This document shows positions 17,654 through 26,984 of a stretch of DNA of 64,000 nucleotides, one piece after another. Source of the stretch: Synechococcus sp. RS9909 (lineage in GTDB: Bacteria; Cyanobacteriota; Cyanobacteriia; PCC-6307; Cyanobiaceae); NCBI RefSeq assembly GCF_014279595.1, contig NZ_CP047943.1:434001-498000 (forward strand), given 5' to 3'. Position numbers and translations under genes: made by a program. The number at the start of each line of letters is the position of its first letter. The stretch's first letter is position 1. The notes under the pieces were generated by a model. That model did not search any database. It was not told the DNA's origin and saw only the letters and a list, made by a program, of their open reading frames with translations.

Positions 17654-19504
17654 TTGAACAAGCGCTGGCGCAATGTGGGGCTCTACGTGCTCCTCGTCGT
17701 GGTCGTGATCGTGGTGGGTACCGCCTTCCTCGAACGACCGGATCCATCCACAGCGGCCCGCACCCTTCGCTATAGCGACTTCGTGGAGGCGGTGCAGGAC
17801 AACCAGGTCAGCCGGGTGTTGATCTCACCTGATCGGGGCACCGCCCAGGTGGTGGAGAACGATGGTCGCCGCGCTGAGGTGAACCTCGCCCCCGACAAGG
17901 ACCTGCTTAAGCTGCTCACCGAGCACAACGTGGACATCGCCGTGCAGCCCACCCGGCAGCCCGGTGCCTGGCAGCAGGCAGCCGGCAGCCTGATTTTCCC
18001 CCTGCTGCTTCTGGGGGGGCTGTTCTTCCTGTTCCGTCGCGCTCAGGGGGGCGGCGGTGGCGGCAACCCGGCCATGAATTTCGGCAAGAGCAAGGCGCGG
18101 GTGCAAATGGAGCCTTCCACGCAGATCACCTTCGGGGATGTGGCGGGGATTGAAGGCGCCAAGCTTGAGCTCACCGAGGTCGTGGATTTCCTCAAGAACC
18201 CCGACCGTTTCACCGCCGTCGGTGCCAAGATCCCCAAGGGTGTTCTGCTGGTGGGGCCTCCCGGAACAGGCAAAACCCTTCTCGCCAAGGCCGTGGCTGG
18301 AGAAGCTGGCGTTCCGTTCTTCTCGATCTCCGGCTCCGAGTTCGTGGAGATGTTTGTGGGCGTCGGTGCCAGCCGTGTGCGCGATCTGTTCGAGCAGGCC
18401 AAGAAAAACGCCCCCTGCATCGTGTTCATCGATGAGATCGATGCGGTCGGGCGTCAGCGTGGCGCTGGTCTGGGCGGCGGCAACGACGAGCGTGAACAAA
18501 CCCTCAACCAGCTGCTCACCGAGATGGATGGCTTCGAGGGCAACACCGGCATCATCATCGTGGCGGCCACCAATCGCCCCGACGTGCTGGATGCGGCCCT
18601 GATGCGTCCTGGTCGCTTTGACCGTCAGGTGGTGGTGGATCGTCCTGATTACAGCGGTCGCCTTCAGATTCTCCAGGTTCATGCCCGTGGCAAGACCCTG
18701 GCGAAGGATGTGGATCTCGACAAGGTGGCTCGCCGCACGCCCGGCTTCACCGGCGCCGATCTGTCCAATTTGCTCAATGAGGCCGCCATCCTCGCGGCTC
18801 GTCGTGAACTCACCGAAGTGAGTAACGATGAAATCAGTGATGCGATCGAGCGGGTGATGGCCGGTCCGGAGAAGAAGGACCGGGTGATGAGTGAACGGCG
18901 GAAGCGACTGGTTGCTTATCACGAAGCGGGGCATGCCCTCGTCGGTGCGCTCATGCCCGATTACGACCCGGTGCAGAAGATTTCGATCATTCCCCGCGGT
19001 CAGGCCGGTGGTCTCACCTTCTTCACCCCCAGTGAGGAGCGGATGGAATCGGGGCTTTACTCCCGTGCTTATCTGCAGAACCAGATGGCTGTGGCGCTCG
19101 GTGGTCGCGTTGCTGAGGAGATCGTCTACGGCGAAGACGAAGTCACCACCGGTGCCTCCAACGATCTGCAGCAGGTGGCTCAGGTGGCCCGCCAGATGGT
19201 CACCCGCTTCGGCATGAGTGACAAGCTGGGCCCGGTGGCGCTGGGCCGTGCCCAGGGCGGCATGTTCCTGGGGCGCGACATCGCCGCGGAGCGCGATTTT
19301 TCGGAAGACACCGCAGCCACCATCGATGAGGAGGTTTCTGATCTCGTGTCGGTCGCTTACAAGCGGGCCACCCAGGTGCTCACGCAGAATCGTTCCGTGC
19401 TCGATGAACTGGCCGAGATGCTGGTGGATCAGGAAACGGTCGACGCGGAGGATCTGCAGGAGCTGCTGATGCGTCGCGACGTCCGGGTTGCCGAATACGT
19501 CTGA
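17654..19504 (+). CDS. ftsH: ATP-dependent zinc metalloprotease FtsH
   Basis: A 616-residue thylakoid or plasma-membrane AAA+ protease. Transmembrane helices lie at about 7-26 and 112-128, Walker A is GPPGTGKT (201-208), Walker B is [10 protein letters not shown] (255-264), the SRH region is [19 protein letters not shown], and the zinc site is HEAGH (423-427). The start codon is TTG at 17654. Cyanobacterial FtsH hexamers degrade damaged D1 in photosystem II repair; which paralogue this is cannot be decided from one copy. Confidence 0.97.
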   Translation: MNKRWRNVGLYVLLVVVVIVVGTAFLERPDPSTAARTLRYSDFVEAVQDNQVSRVLISPDRGTAQVVENDGRRAEVNLAPDKDLLKLLTEHNVDIAVQPTRQPGAWQQAAGSLIFPLLLLGGLFFLFRRAQGGGGGGNPAMNFGKSKARVQMEPSTQITFGDVAGIEGAKLELTEVVDFLKNPDRFTAVGAKIPKGVLLVGPPGTGKTLLAKAVAGEAGVPFFSISGSEFVEMFVGVGASRVRDLFEQAKKNAPCIVFIDEIDAVGRQRGAGLGGGNDEREQTLNQLLTEMDGFEGNTGIIIVAATNRPDVLDAALMRPGRFDRQVVVDRPDYSGRLQILQVHARGKTLAKDVDLDKVARRTPGFTGADLSNLLNEAAILAARRELTEVSNDEISDAIERVMAGPEKKDRVMSERRKRLVAYHEAGHALVGALMPDYDPVQKISIIPRGQAGGLTFFTPSEERMESGLYSRAYLQNQMAVALGGRVAEEIVYGEDEVTTGASNDLQQVAQVARQMVTRFGMSDKLGPVALGRAQGGMFLGRDIAAERDFSEDTAATIDEEVSDLVSVAYKRATQVLTQNRSVLDELAEMLVDQETVDAEDLQELLMRRDVRVAEYV

Positions 19505-19511
19505 TTCAGGC

Positions 19512-20165
19512 GTGGCCGACCACTCCCGCTGGCGTAAGCGTCAGCGGGAGTTGATCGTGTCGCTTCGATCCCATCCGCTCCTGATGGTGTTCCGACCCGA
19601 TCCTGCCGATCTCAGCGCGATTGATGTCTCACGCACCCGGCTGTGCGGCTGGATCGATCAGCTCTCCGATCGGGGCGTTCGCCATGTGGAGCTGGCCTGG
19701 TCAAATTCCCCCCAATGGCCTGATCTGATCCGTGCTCTGCAGCAGCGTCACCCGCGACTGAGCATCGGTGCCGCTTCGATTCGCTGCCAACGCGCGCTTG
19801 AGCAAGCGGCGGAGCTGGGATTGACCTACGCGATGTCGCCTTGCCTTGATGAGGTTCTGTTGGCGTTGGCTCGGCGCCTCGATCTGGTGCTTGTGCCCGG
19901 AGTGATGACGCCGTCGGAGATCCATCGTGCTGTGACCTGCGGATGTGAGCTGGTGAAACTGTTCCCTGCCGCCAGCCTCGGCATCGACTACCACCGCCTG
20001 CTGGCGGCGCCGATGGCACCGTTGCCCTTCATGATTGCCGCCGGTGGTTTACGGGCTGATGGCTTGCGGGCCTGGCTGGCTGCTGGCTATGACGCGATCG
20101 CCCTGGGCCGTTCAGCGATCGTGGCTGAAGGCCTTGACCCAGCCCTGGATGAGTGGTTGACGTGA
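19512..20165 (+). CDS. eda: KDPG/KHG aldolase family protein, diverged active site
   Basis: A protein of about 217 residues with the (beta/alpha)8 pattern of 2-keto-3-deoxy-6-phosphogluconate aldolase. From GTG 19512, the Schiff-base lysine is K149 in VKLFPA, PGVMTPSEI is intact, and E60 sits in VELAW. The Thr-Leu-Arg-Thr segment that carries the substrate arginine in classical Eda reads AWSNS here, and the phosphate-loop PTGG reads AAGG. A TTG at 19488 inside ftsH is another possible start. The role is probably in the Entner-Doudoroff route or a related aldol cleavage. Confidence 0.78.
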   Translation: MADHSRWRKRQRELIVSLRSHPLLMVFRPDPADLSAIDVSRTRLCGWIDQLSDRGVRHVELAWSNSPQWPDLIRALQQRHPRLSIGAASIRCQRALEQAAELGLTYAMSPCLDEVLLALARRLDLVLVPGVMTPSEIHRAVTCGCELVKLFPAASLGIDYHRLLAAPMAPLPFMIAAGGLRADGLRAWLAAGYDAIALGRSAIVAEGLDPALDEWLT

Positions 20166-20204
20166 GACTTGGATGCTACAGAGGAGATAGACGTCTGTGG
20201 TTCT

Positions 20205-20825
20205 ATGTCTCAACTCTCGATTCAATTGAGTGACAAGGCCGATGCCCTGATCGCTCAGCTGCAGAAGGAGATCTTCAATCGACGGCGCAAGAAGGTCACC
20301 GCTGCCGGCGTGGTGGAGTCTCTGGTCGAAAGTGGTGCCCGCTCCCAGTCTGATAAGCGCTTTGCCACATCCTGGGCCAACCTGATCAAAGACATCGAGA
20401 AAGCGGCCAAACTCGCGGATGCGCATGGCAGTAAGCCGTCGTCACTCAGCGACGAGGAGTGGGTGCTGGTGTTGAGCCACCGGGCGCGCCTGGGCACAAC
20501 CTCTGGCAGCAGGAAGCCTGCGAAACGGGCAACAACGCGCAAGCCAGCTGCGGCCAACACAACCGCCGCGAAAACAGCCCCTGCGAAAACAGCTTCAGCG
20601 AAAACAGCCGTGGCCAAAAAGCCCCCAGCCCGCGCCGCTGCTGCTGATCAAGCTCCAGAGAGCAAGCCCAGGCCGGCCAGGCGCGCCCGCAAGAGTGCCG
20701 CCGCCGGTTCCACCAACACCTCGGTCGCCAAGCGCATGGCCAAGGCGGTGGGTCGCCTCGGCTCCACCCCCTTGCCTTCCCTCACCAGCGGCGGCAACGG
20801 CATCAGCTCTCCGGCCCGGAGCTGA
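20205..20825 (+). CDS. Hypothetical protein with basic, alanine/lysine-rich tail
   Basis: A 206-residue protein with two parts. Residues 1-100 look folded and helical ([38 protein letters not shown]) and resemble a small DNA-binding or ribbon-helix-helix style domain by eye only. Residues about 105-180 are low-complexity Ala/Lys/Thr repeats ([18 protein letters not shown]) like histone H1 or HU tails. ATG 20205 is preferred over 20169. The 3' end overlaps convergent aroC by 23 bp. No function is assigned. Confidence 0.65.
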   Translation: MSQLSIQLSDKADALIAQLQKEIFNRRRKKVTAAGVVESLVESGARSQSDKRFATSWANLIKDIEKAAKLADAHGSKPSSLSDEEWVLVLSHRARLGTTSGSRKPAKRATTRKPAAANTTAAKTAPAKTASAKTAVAKKPPARAAAADQAPESKPRPARRARKSAAAGSTNTSVAKRMAKAVGRLGSTPLPSLTSGGNGISSPARS

Positions 20826-21909
20826 GCAGGCTGCACTGGCCGTGCTGGCGGAGCAGATGGTCCGCCAGCACCAGGTTCACCATCGCTTCCACCATCGGCA
20901 CCGCACGGGGCAACACGCAGGGGTCGTGACGCCCTTTGGCGGCCAGGGTGGTGGCCTCGCCGGCAGCATTGATGGTCTCTTGTTCGCGGCGGATCGTGGC
21001 CGTTGGTTTGAAGCCCACCCGGATCAGGATCGGTTCGCCGTTGCTGATGCCCCCCTGGATGCCGCCGGAGTTGTTGGTGGCGGTGCGCAACCGGCCGTCG
21101 GTGCTGGGGAGGAAGGCATCGTTGTGCTCACTGCCCTTCAGGAGGGTGCCCGCAAAGCCTGAGCCGATCTCAAACCCCTTCGTGGCGGGAAGCGACATCA
21201 CCGCTTTGGCGAGATCAGCCTCGAGCTTGTCGAACACCGGCATGCCCAGCCCCACCGGCGGGCGTCGCACCACGCATTCGATCACGCCACCGCAGGAGTC
21301 GCCGTCGCGGCCGATCGCCTCGATGCGCTCGATCATGCGCTCGGCCATGGCGGTATCGGGGCAGCGCACGATGGTGGCTTCCACATCGGCCCGCTGCACC
21401 TGGGCAGGGTCCACTTTAGCTTCCAGGTCGTGGATGCGTGTCACCCAGGCGATCACCTCCGTGCCATGGATTGTGTGAAGAAGCTGTCGCGCGATCGCCC
21501 CAGCCGCCACGCGACCGATGGTTTCACGGGCTGAGGCGCGACCGCCGCCGCTGCGGGCCTGAATGCCGTATTTCGCTTGATAGGTGGCATCGGCATGGGA
21601 GGGGCGGAAGGCCACGTCCATCTCCCGATAGTCCTGGGGGCGTTGGTCCTTGTTGCGCACCAGCATCGCGATCGGTGTGCCCAGAGTCACGCCGTCAAGC
21701 AGGCCGCTGAGGATCTCCACCTGGTCGGCTTCGTTGCGCGGTGTGGTGATTTTGCTCTGGCCCGGTCTGCGCCGGTCGAGCTCCGCCTGAATGGCCGCCA
21801 GATCGAGTGGAAGCCTCGGCGGGCAGCCATCCACGATCACCCCCACGCCACCGCCATGGGATTCGCCGAAGGTGCTGATGCGAAACAGTTCGCCGAAACT
21901 GCTGCCCAT
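20803..21909 (-). CDS. aroC: Chorismate synthase
   Basis: A 368-residue enzyme that makes chorismate from EPSP with reduced FMN, the last step of the shikimate pathway. It shows the family signatures [29 protein letters not shown] and a conserved GFKPTATI stretch near the C-terminus. The length is normal. It overlaps the tail of the preceding convergent gene by 23 bp. Confidence 0.97.
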   Translation of the reverse strand: MGSSFGELFRISTFGESHGGGVGVIVDGCPPRLPLDLAAIQAELDRRRPGQSKITTPRNEADQVEILSGLLDGVTLGTPIAMLVRNKDQRPQDYREMDVAFRPSHADATYQAKYGIQARSGGGRASARETIGRVAAGAIARQLLHTIHGTEVIAWVTRIHDLEAKVDPAQVQRADVEATIVRCPDTAMAERMIERIEAIGRDGDSCGGVIECVVRRPPVGLGMPVFDKLEADLAKAVMSLPATKGFEIGSGFAGTLLKGSEHNDAFLPSTDGRLRTATNNSGGIQGGISNGEPILIRVGFKPTATIRREQETINAAGEATTLAAKGRHDPCVLPRAVPMVEAMVNLVLADHLLRQHGQCSLLSSGPES

Positions 21910-21948
21910 GGGATCTCTGCGCTGGCTAGAGCGTAAAGACCCGGCCCC

Positions 21949-22803
21949 TCAGTGTTTGCGGAAACGCATCAGGCCCCAGCTGAGCCGGCCCGCTTTGCCG
22001 CCGTCCACCCAATGGCCGAGGCCCGCGTCCATCCGTTCCAGGTAGGTGGGGCTGATGCTCTGGCTGAGTTCAGCTTTGCGCTGTCGCAATTCCTCGCGCA
22101 CTCGGCTGTAGTGGCGCACCAGCATGCTGGTGCGATCGTTCCAGATCTCCCGCGCCAGGCCAACGGCCTCGGCCCACTGCTGATAGCGGCAAGGAGAGCC
22201 GAGATCGGCGAGATGGATGCGTTGGAGAATGGCGTCGAGGGAGTCGGCGGCCACACCATCGGCTGCCATCGGATCGGTCATCACCATCACACCGCCGGGC
22301 CGGAGCACGCGGGCCGCTTCGCGCATCACCTGCTGGCGATCGCCGGAATGGAGAATCGCATCCTGACTCCACACCACATCGGCGCAGCCATCCGGCAGGG
22401 GCACCGCTTCAAAGGAGGCATCGTGCACGGTGATGCGCTCCTGCAGGCCGGCTTCAAGGTTGAGGCTGCGATGGCGTGAATTTTCGACCCTGGAAATGTT
22501 GATCGCATCCACCTGCACCCCGGGATGACGACAGAGGTACCGGGCGGCACCGCCGTAGCCGGAACCCAGATCCACGATCCGGGAGCCGGCTGAAGCCCTG
22601 GCGGCGATGGTGTCGTCGATCAGCGCTTCCAGCGCTTCAACCGTGCGGCGGCTGGCCTGGGCGATCGGCTCGTTGTCGGTGGCGTAGAGGCCCACATGGA
22701 TGTCTTCACCACCCCAGATCTCGGCGTAGAAGCGGTCGGCGTCGTCACTGTCGTAATACCCGGCGGCGGTGGTGGCCGCCGGAGAGAAGGAGGTCTGGCT
22801 CAT
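21949..22803 (-). CDS. bsmB: Sarcosine/dimethylglycine N-methyltransferase
   Basis: A 284-residue SAM-dependent methyltransferase that converts sarcosine and dimethylglycine to glycine betaine. SAM motif I is RIVDLGSGYGGAARYL (75-90), and the post-motif SQDAILHSGDR matches the betaine-pathway enzymes. It starts 3 bp after the stop of bsmA, so the two form one operon. Together they make betaine from glycine by three methylations rather than by choline oxidation, a route known in halophilic and some marine cyanobacteria. A related alternative would be another small-molecule N-methyltransferase, but the pairing makes that unlikely. Confidence 0.9.
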   Translation of the reverse strand: MSQTSFSPAATTAAGYYDSDDADRFYAEIWGGEDIHVGLYATDNEPIAQASRRTVEALEALIDDTIAARASAGSRIVDLGSGYGGAARYLCRHPGVQVDAINISRVENSRHRSLNLEAGLQERITVHDASFEAVPLPDGCADVVWSQDAILHSGDRQQVMREAARVLRPGGVMVMTDPMAADGVAADSLDAILQRIHLADLGSPCRYQQWAEAVGLAREIWNDRTSMLVRHYSRVREELRQRKAELSQSISPTYLERMDAGLGHWVDGGKAGRLSWGLMRFRKH

Positions 22804-22806
22804 GGT

Positions 22807-23655
22807 TCAGATCGCTGTGACGTCGGTGTCGCAGAGGTACTCCTTCTCGGCCACGTGCACGTAGAAGTCGGGATCGTCGTGACCGCGTTGGTAGTCGCCG
22901 TAGGTGCTGATGCGCTGGAAGCCCACCTCGCGCATCAGGCGACGCACGTAGCCATGACGCAGCGGAAACATGTTGAGGTGATAGGTGCTGCCGTCGCTGA
23001 AGGCGTAGCGGAAACGGGCCAGGCCTTCATCGACGCAGTCGGGGCGCACCTCCACGTCCTTGCCGCAGTACACGTTGCCCTTGCCCTGCTTCACCGCAGC
23101 ACCGCCCTCGAGCAGTCGGTCGTAATTGCGGTGGTCGAGAATCAGGATGCCGTTGTGCTTCAGAACGGCGTAATACTCAGCGAGCGACTTGCGACGGTCT
23201 CGCTCGCGGAACAGATGGGTGAAGGAGTTGCCCAGGCAGATCACCGCATCGAATTCGCCATGAATGTCGCGGTTGAGAAAGCGCCAGTCGGCTTGAGCGG
23301 TGCGCAGCAGCTGATTGCGCTCGCGAGCATTGTGGAAGGCGCGCGCCAGCATGTTGGGGCTGCCATCGGCGCTCACCACGTCAAACCCCTCACGCAGCAG
23401 CCGGATCGAGTGAAATCCGGTGCCGGTGGCCACATCCAGCACCGACTTGGCGCCATGCTCATGCAGCAGCTTCACGAAGAAGTCACCTTCGGCTTCTTCC
23501 CTTGCATCCCAGTCGATCAGCCGATCCCAGCGATCCGCGAATTGTTCGACATACTCCTGCTGGTAGTGATCGGTTTCTCGAACGCTCTCAGGAGATTCTC
23601 CGAACCGTTGGGCATCGGCGACTTCGGCTGATGCGTGGTTCCTGGTTGAGGTCAT
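22807..23655 (-). CDS. bsmA: Glycine/sarcosine N-methyltransferase
   Basis: A 282-residue SAM-dependent enzyme that methylates glycine to sarcosine and then dimethylglycine. SAM motif I is SVLDVATGTGFH (71-82). The N-terminal YVEQFADRWDRLIDWDARE and the segments LGNSFTHLF and LDHRNYDRLL are typical of GSMT. It is the first gene of a two-gene operon with bsmB and is divergent from the proVWX transporter. The shared 298-bp region may allow joint salt control. Confidence 0.92.
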   Translation of the reverse strand: MTSTRNHASAEVADAQRFGESPESVRETDHYQQEYVEQFADRWDRLIDWDAREEAEGDFFVKLLHEHGAKSVLDVATGTGFHSIRLLREGFDVVSADGSPNMLARAFHNARERNQLLRTAQADWRFLNRDIHGEFDAVICLGNSFTHLFRERDRRKSLAEYYAVLKHNGILILDHRNYDRLLEGGAAVKQGKGNVYCGKDVEVRPDCVDEGLARFRYAFSDGSTYHLNMFPLRHGYVRRLMREVGFQRISTYGDYQRGHDDPDFYVHVAEKEYLCDTDVTAI

Positions 23656-23953
23656 GCTGGTCTCGTCCTGTGTTGCGCAGGGATGTCAGCGTTTCCGGCA
23701 GCACGATGTGCTTCCGGTGATCGCGCAGGCGACACCCTGACGCCGAATCGCAGCGGATTCTCGCCACCTCCCGAACCTAACCCTCAGAGCTCAGGTTGTC
23801 AGCATCGCAGTCAACATCGTTGGATCACGATGCTTCGGGATTCACTCAGAAGCCAATGCTGCCAATGGGTCTGCCTGGATCGAGCCTCGCCTCGATGGCG
23901 TCATTGTTTGCTTGTTCCTGCGGAGTCTGCGTGCAGGTTGCTAGGGTCAAGAA
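23656..23953. promoter_or_regulatory. Divergent control region between bsmAB and proVWX
   Basis: A 298-bp region with no gene that must hold the promoters for both the betaine synthesis operon (leftward) and the betaine transporter operon (rightward). A weak extended -10-like TGCTAGGGT lies about 15 bp before the proV ATG. I see no convincing inverted repeat, so operators cannot be assigned. Confidence 0.5.
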
Positions 23954-25108
23954 ATGGTGAAATGCGGATCCGAGATGCAATCGGAGATCTGTCTTCAGTC
24001 TGTCTGGAAAATATTCGGCGGTGCTGCGGATGAGGTGATTGCTCAGCTTCGTGCTGGTGAAGATCCCGCTGTTTTGCATCAGCGCAGTGGTGCGCGTGCT
24101 GCTGTGCAGGATGTGTCTCTCGAGATTGGACACGGTGAGATTTTTGTGGTGATGGGGCTCTCCGGCTCCGGCAAGTCCACCCTGCTGCGCATGCTCAACG
24201 GCCTGATCGCGCCCTGTTCCGGGGAGGTGGTGGTGCAGGGGCGTGCCCTGTCGTCGATGACCAGTGTCGACCTCAACGCCATGCGTCGCCACCAGATGGC
24301 GATGGTGTTTCAGTCGTTCGCCCTTTTCCCGCAGCGCAGCGTGCTCGAAAACGCTGCCTTCGGCCTGGAGGTCGCCGGCGTTCCCAGGCGGGAGCGCCAT
24401 GACAAAGCGCTGCAGGCGCTGGAGAGGGTCGGCTTGGCCCAGGAGGCCCGAAAACGGCCTCGCCAGCTTTCCGGTGGCATGCAGCAGCGGGTCGGGCTGG
24501 CCCGCGCCCTGGCCCTGGATCCACCCATCCTGTTGATGGACGAGGCGTTCTCAGCCCTGGATCCCCTGATCCGGCGCGACATGCAGACCCTGCTTCTCGA
24601 GCTTCAGAGTGAGCAGCAGCGCACGATCGTCTTCATCTCCCACGACCTCGACGAAGCGATCCGCCTCGGTGATCGCATCGCCCTGATGCAGGGCGGATGC
24701 CTGTTGCAGTGCGACACCGCCGAAAACCTGCTGCATCATCCGGCCAGCAACGCAGTGCGTCATTTCTTCCGCGACGTGGATGTGGCCTCGGTGCTGGCCG
24801 TGGAAGCGATCGCGCAACGTCCCTCCCGTCTGGCGGTGATCGCTGCCGACGAGGCCCTGCCGGAGGCGGCTGGCGAGCCCCTCTATGTGCTCGGTCGGGA
24901 TCAGGCCTTTCGGGGTGTGTTGTCGGAAGCCAGAGGTTGGGTGAGTGCCGAGCGGGGCCCGGCCCTCACCACCGGAATGCGGGTGCGGGAGGCGATCGAG
25001 CTGGTCGCCAGCACCCCCTATCCGCCCCCTGTGCTGGATGACGCCCATCGCCTCGTCGGTGTGATCAGCCCGCGCCAGTTGTTGCAATCGATGGAGGGAG
25101 GCACCTGA
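23954..25108 (+). CDS. proV: Glycine betaine/proline ABC transporter, ATP-binding subunit
   Basis: A 384-residue ABC ATPase of the ProV/OpuAA type. Walker A is GLSGSGKST (about 69-77), the signature is LSGGMQQRVGLARAL, and Walker B is PILLMDEAFSALD. The N-terminus WKIFGG.ADEVIAQL and the long C-terminal part after residue 270, with two CBS-like repeats, match betaine importers, in which the CBS pair senses ionic strength. A second ATG at 23975 is possible. The stop overlaps the proW start (TGATG). Confidence 0.93.
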   Translation: MVKCGSEMQSEICLQSVWKIFGGAADEVIAQLRAGEDPAVLHQRSGARAAVQDVSLEIGHGEIFVVMGLSGSGKSTLLRMLNGLIAPCSGEVVVQGRALSSMTSVDLNAMRRHQMAMVFQSFALFPQRSVLENAAFGLEVAGVPRRERHDKALQALERVGLAQEARKRPRQLSGGMQQRVGLARALALDPPILLMDEAFSALDPLIRRDMQTLLLELQSEQQRTIVFISHDLDEAIRLGDRIALMQGGCLLQCDTAENLLHHPASNAVRHFFRDVDVASVLAVEAIAQRPSRLAVIAADEALPEAAGEPLYVLGRDQAFRGVLSEARGWVSAERGPALTTGMRVREAIELVASTPYPPPVLDDAHRLVGVISPRQLLQSMEGGT

Positions 25109-26004
25109 TGCTGTTGTTCGCTGCTGCCCATCAGGCCGGTTGGCTCGGCAAGGCGGTGGATGCGGCGGTCGCCTGGCTGCTCACCCATGCCCAGGTGCTC
25201 TTTCAGGCGATCAATGGGGTGGTGCTGGCGATCGTGGCGGCCACCGAAGCGGTGCTCCAGTGGCCATCGGCCTGGTTCTTCGCCTTGCTGGTGGCCTTGC
25301 TGGGGCTCTGGCGCGTCAATGGCGGCTTCGCCCTGTTCGTGCTGCTCGGCCTCAATCTTGTTTTGTCGATGGATCTCTGGGCACCGATGATCACCACTCT
25401 GTCGCTGGTGTTGGCGGCATCGCTGCTCGCCCTGATCGTCGGGCTGCCTCTCGGCATCCTGTCGGCGCGTCACGCCATGGTCTGGCGCCTGGTGCGTCCT
25501 GGCCTCGATCTGATGCAGACGATGCCGGCCTTCGTGTATCTGATTCCAGCTGTGATGCTTTTCAGCACCGGCGCGGTTCCCTCGATCATCGCCACGCTGA
25601 TCTTTGCCATGCCTCCGGTGGTGCGACTCACCCAGCTGGGTCTGTCCCAGGTGCCCGCCGATCTGCTCGAGGCTGGCCGATCCTTCGGTTGCAGTGAGCG
25701 TCAGCTGCTCTGGAAAGTGCAGATGCCCAGTGCCCTGCCCACGGTGATGACCGGGGTGAATCAAACGATCATGCTGTCGCTCTCGATGGTGGTGATCGCC
25801 TCGATGATCGGTGGCGGCGGTCTCGGCGATGTGGTGCTGCGCGGAATTCAGCAGCTCGATGTGGGCCTTGGCTTTGAAGGCGGGATTGCCGTGGTGATCC
25901 TCGCGGTGATTCTCGATCGGCTCAGTCAGAGCCTGGCCAGTGATGCCACACCGTCCTTGCCGGAGCGGCTCCGCACCTGGCGGTTGCTCTGGAGGTCGGC
26001 ATGA
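25108..26004 (+). CDS. proW: Glycine betaine/proline ABC transporter, permease subunit
   Basis: A 298-residue permease with about seven membrane helices and the BPD_transp_1 domain. The EAA loop reads EAGRSFGCSERQLLWKVQMP (coupling to the ATPase). Its start shares a base with the proV stop and its end overlaps the proX start by 4 bp, so the three are tightly coupled. It lacks a long N-terminal tail of the E. coli ProW type, but the order and family are clear. Confidence 0.93.
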   Translation: MLLFAAAHQAGWLGKAVDAAVAWLLTHAQVLFQAINGVVLAIVAATEAVLQWPSAWFFALLVALLGLWRVNGGFALFVLLGLNLVLSMDLWAPMITTLSLVLAASLLALIVGLPLGILSARHAMVWRLVRPGLDLMQTMPAFVYLIPAVMLFSTGAVPSIIATLIFAMPPVVRLTQLGLSQVPADLLEAGRSFGCSERQLLWKVQMPSALPTVMTGVNQTIMLSLSMVVIASMIGGGGLGDVVLRGIQQLDVGLGFEGGIAVVILAVILDRLSQSLASDATPSLPERLRTWRLLWRSA

Positions 26005-26984
26005 GTGGATCGCCGATGCGTCGACGCACTGTGCTGCTGGGAGGTCTCGGCCTGGCAGGAGCTTCAATCGCCAGTCTGGTGCAGCTCAGTCGGCCCAAAC
26101 CCGGGCAGACCACGCGATTGGAGGATGGCGGACCGGTGGGATCGTCGTCGACCCGTCCCCTCGCTTCTTCTGCCAGTGGACGTCCGACGCTGCGCATGGG
26201 CTGGTCGCCCTGGGCCGATGCGGAGGTGGTGAGCTTGATCGCTCAGCAGGTGATCCAGCAGGCCTACGACATCCAGGTGGAGCGGGTGCTCGCCGATATC
26301 GGCATTCAGTACGCCTCCGTGGCCCGGGGCGATCTCGACATGATGCTGATGGCCTGGCTGCCGCTCACCCACCGTGATTACTGGACGCGGGTGCGCGACC
26401 GGGTGGTGGATTTCGGTTCGATGTACTCCGGGCGGCTCGGTTGGGTGGTGCCCGATTACGTGAGCGAGAGCGAGGTGCGCTCGATCCCCAACCTGGGCGA
26501 TCCCGCGATCGCCTCCCGTTTTGGCGATCAGGTGCAGGGAATCGACCCCGGTTCCGGTCTCAATCAGGCCTCGGAAGAGGCCTTGCGTGTGTACAACCTG
26601 CGTGATCTGAAGCTGGTGTCATCCAGCAGTGCGGCGATGACGGCGGTGCTGGATCAGGCGATCCGTCAGCAGCGCTGGGTCGTGGTCACGAGCTGGACGC
26701 CCCACTGGATGTTTGCCCGCTACAAGCTGCGGTTCCTTGACGATCCTGATCGGGTCTTCGGTGGGATCGAATGGATCCATGCCCTGGGTCGTCAGCAACT
26801 GGATCTGGACATACCGGAGGTGGCCGGTTTTCTCACGCGGTTCCACCTGCCGGACCGGGAGTTGTCAGATCTGCTGCTGGCCGCCAATGAGACCTCCGCT
26901 GAGGCGGCGGTGGAGGCCTATCTCGCCCGCCATCCCGCCAGGGTCCGCTACTGGACCACCGGCGAGATCGGTGCTGCCGGCTGA
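26001..26984 (+). CDS. proX: Glycine betaine/proline ABC transporter, substrate-binding protein
   Basis: A 327-residue periplasmic binding protein of the OpuAC family. The N-terminus MRRRTVLLGGLGLAGAS looks like a twin-arginine signal. The mature part contains several tryptophans expected for an aromatic betaine cage (MGWSPWADAEV, LMAWLPLTHRDYW, VVTSWTPHWMF). It overlaps proW by 4 bp. Its last 37 bp overlap the end of gpgS on the other strand. Confidence 0.9.
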   Translation: MSGSPMRRRTVLLGGLGLAGASIASLVQLSRPKPGQTTRLEDGGPVGSSSTRPLASSASGRPTLRMGWSPWADAEVVSLIAQQVIQQAYDIQVERVLADIGIQYASVARGDLDMMLMAWLPLTHRDYWTRVRDRVVDFGSMYSGRLGWVVPDYVSESEVRSIPNLGDPAIASRFGDQVQGIDPGSGLNQASEEALRVYNLRDLKLVSSSSAAMTAVLDQAIRQQRWVVVTSWTPHWMFARYKLRFLDDPDRVFGGIEWIHALGRQQLDLDIPEVAGFLTRFHLPDRELSDLLLAANETSAEAAVEAYLARHPARVRYWTTGEIGAAG

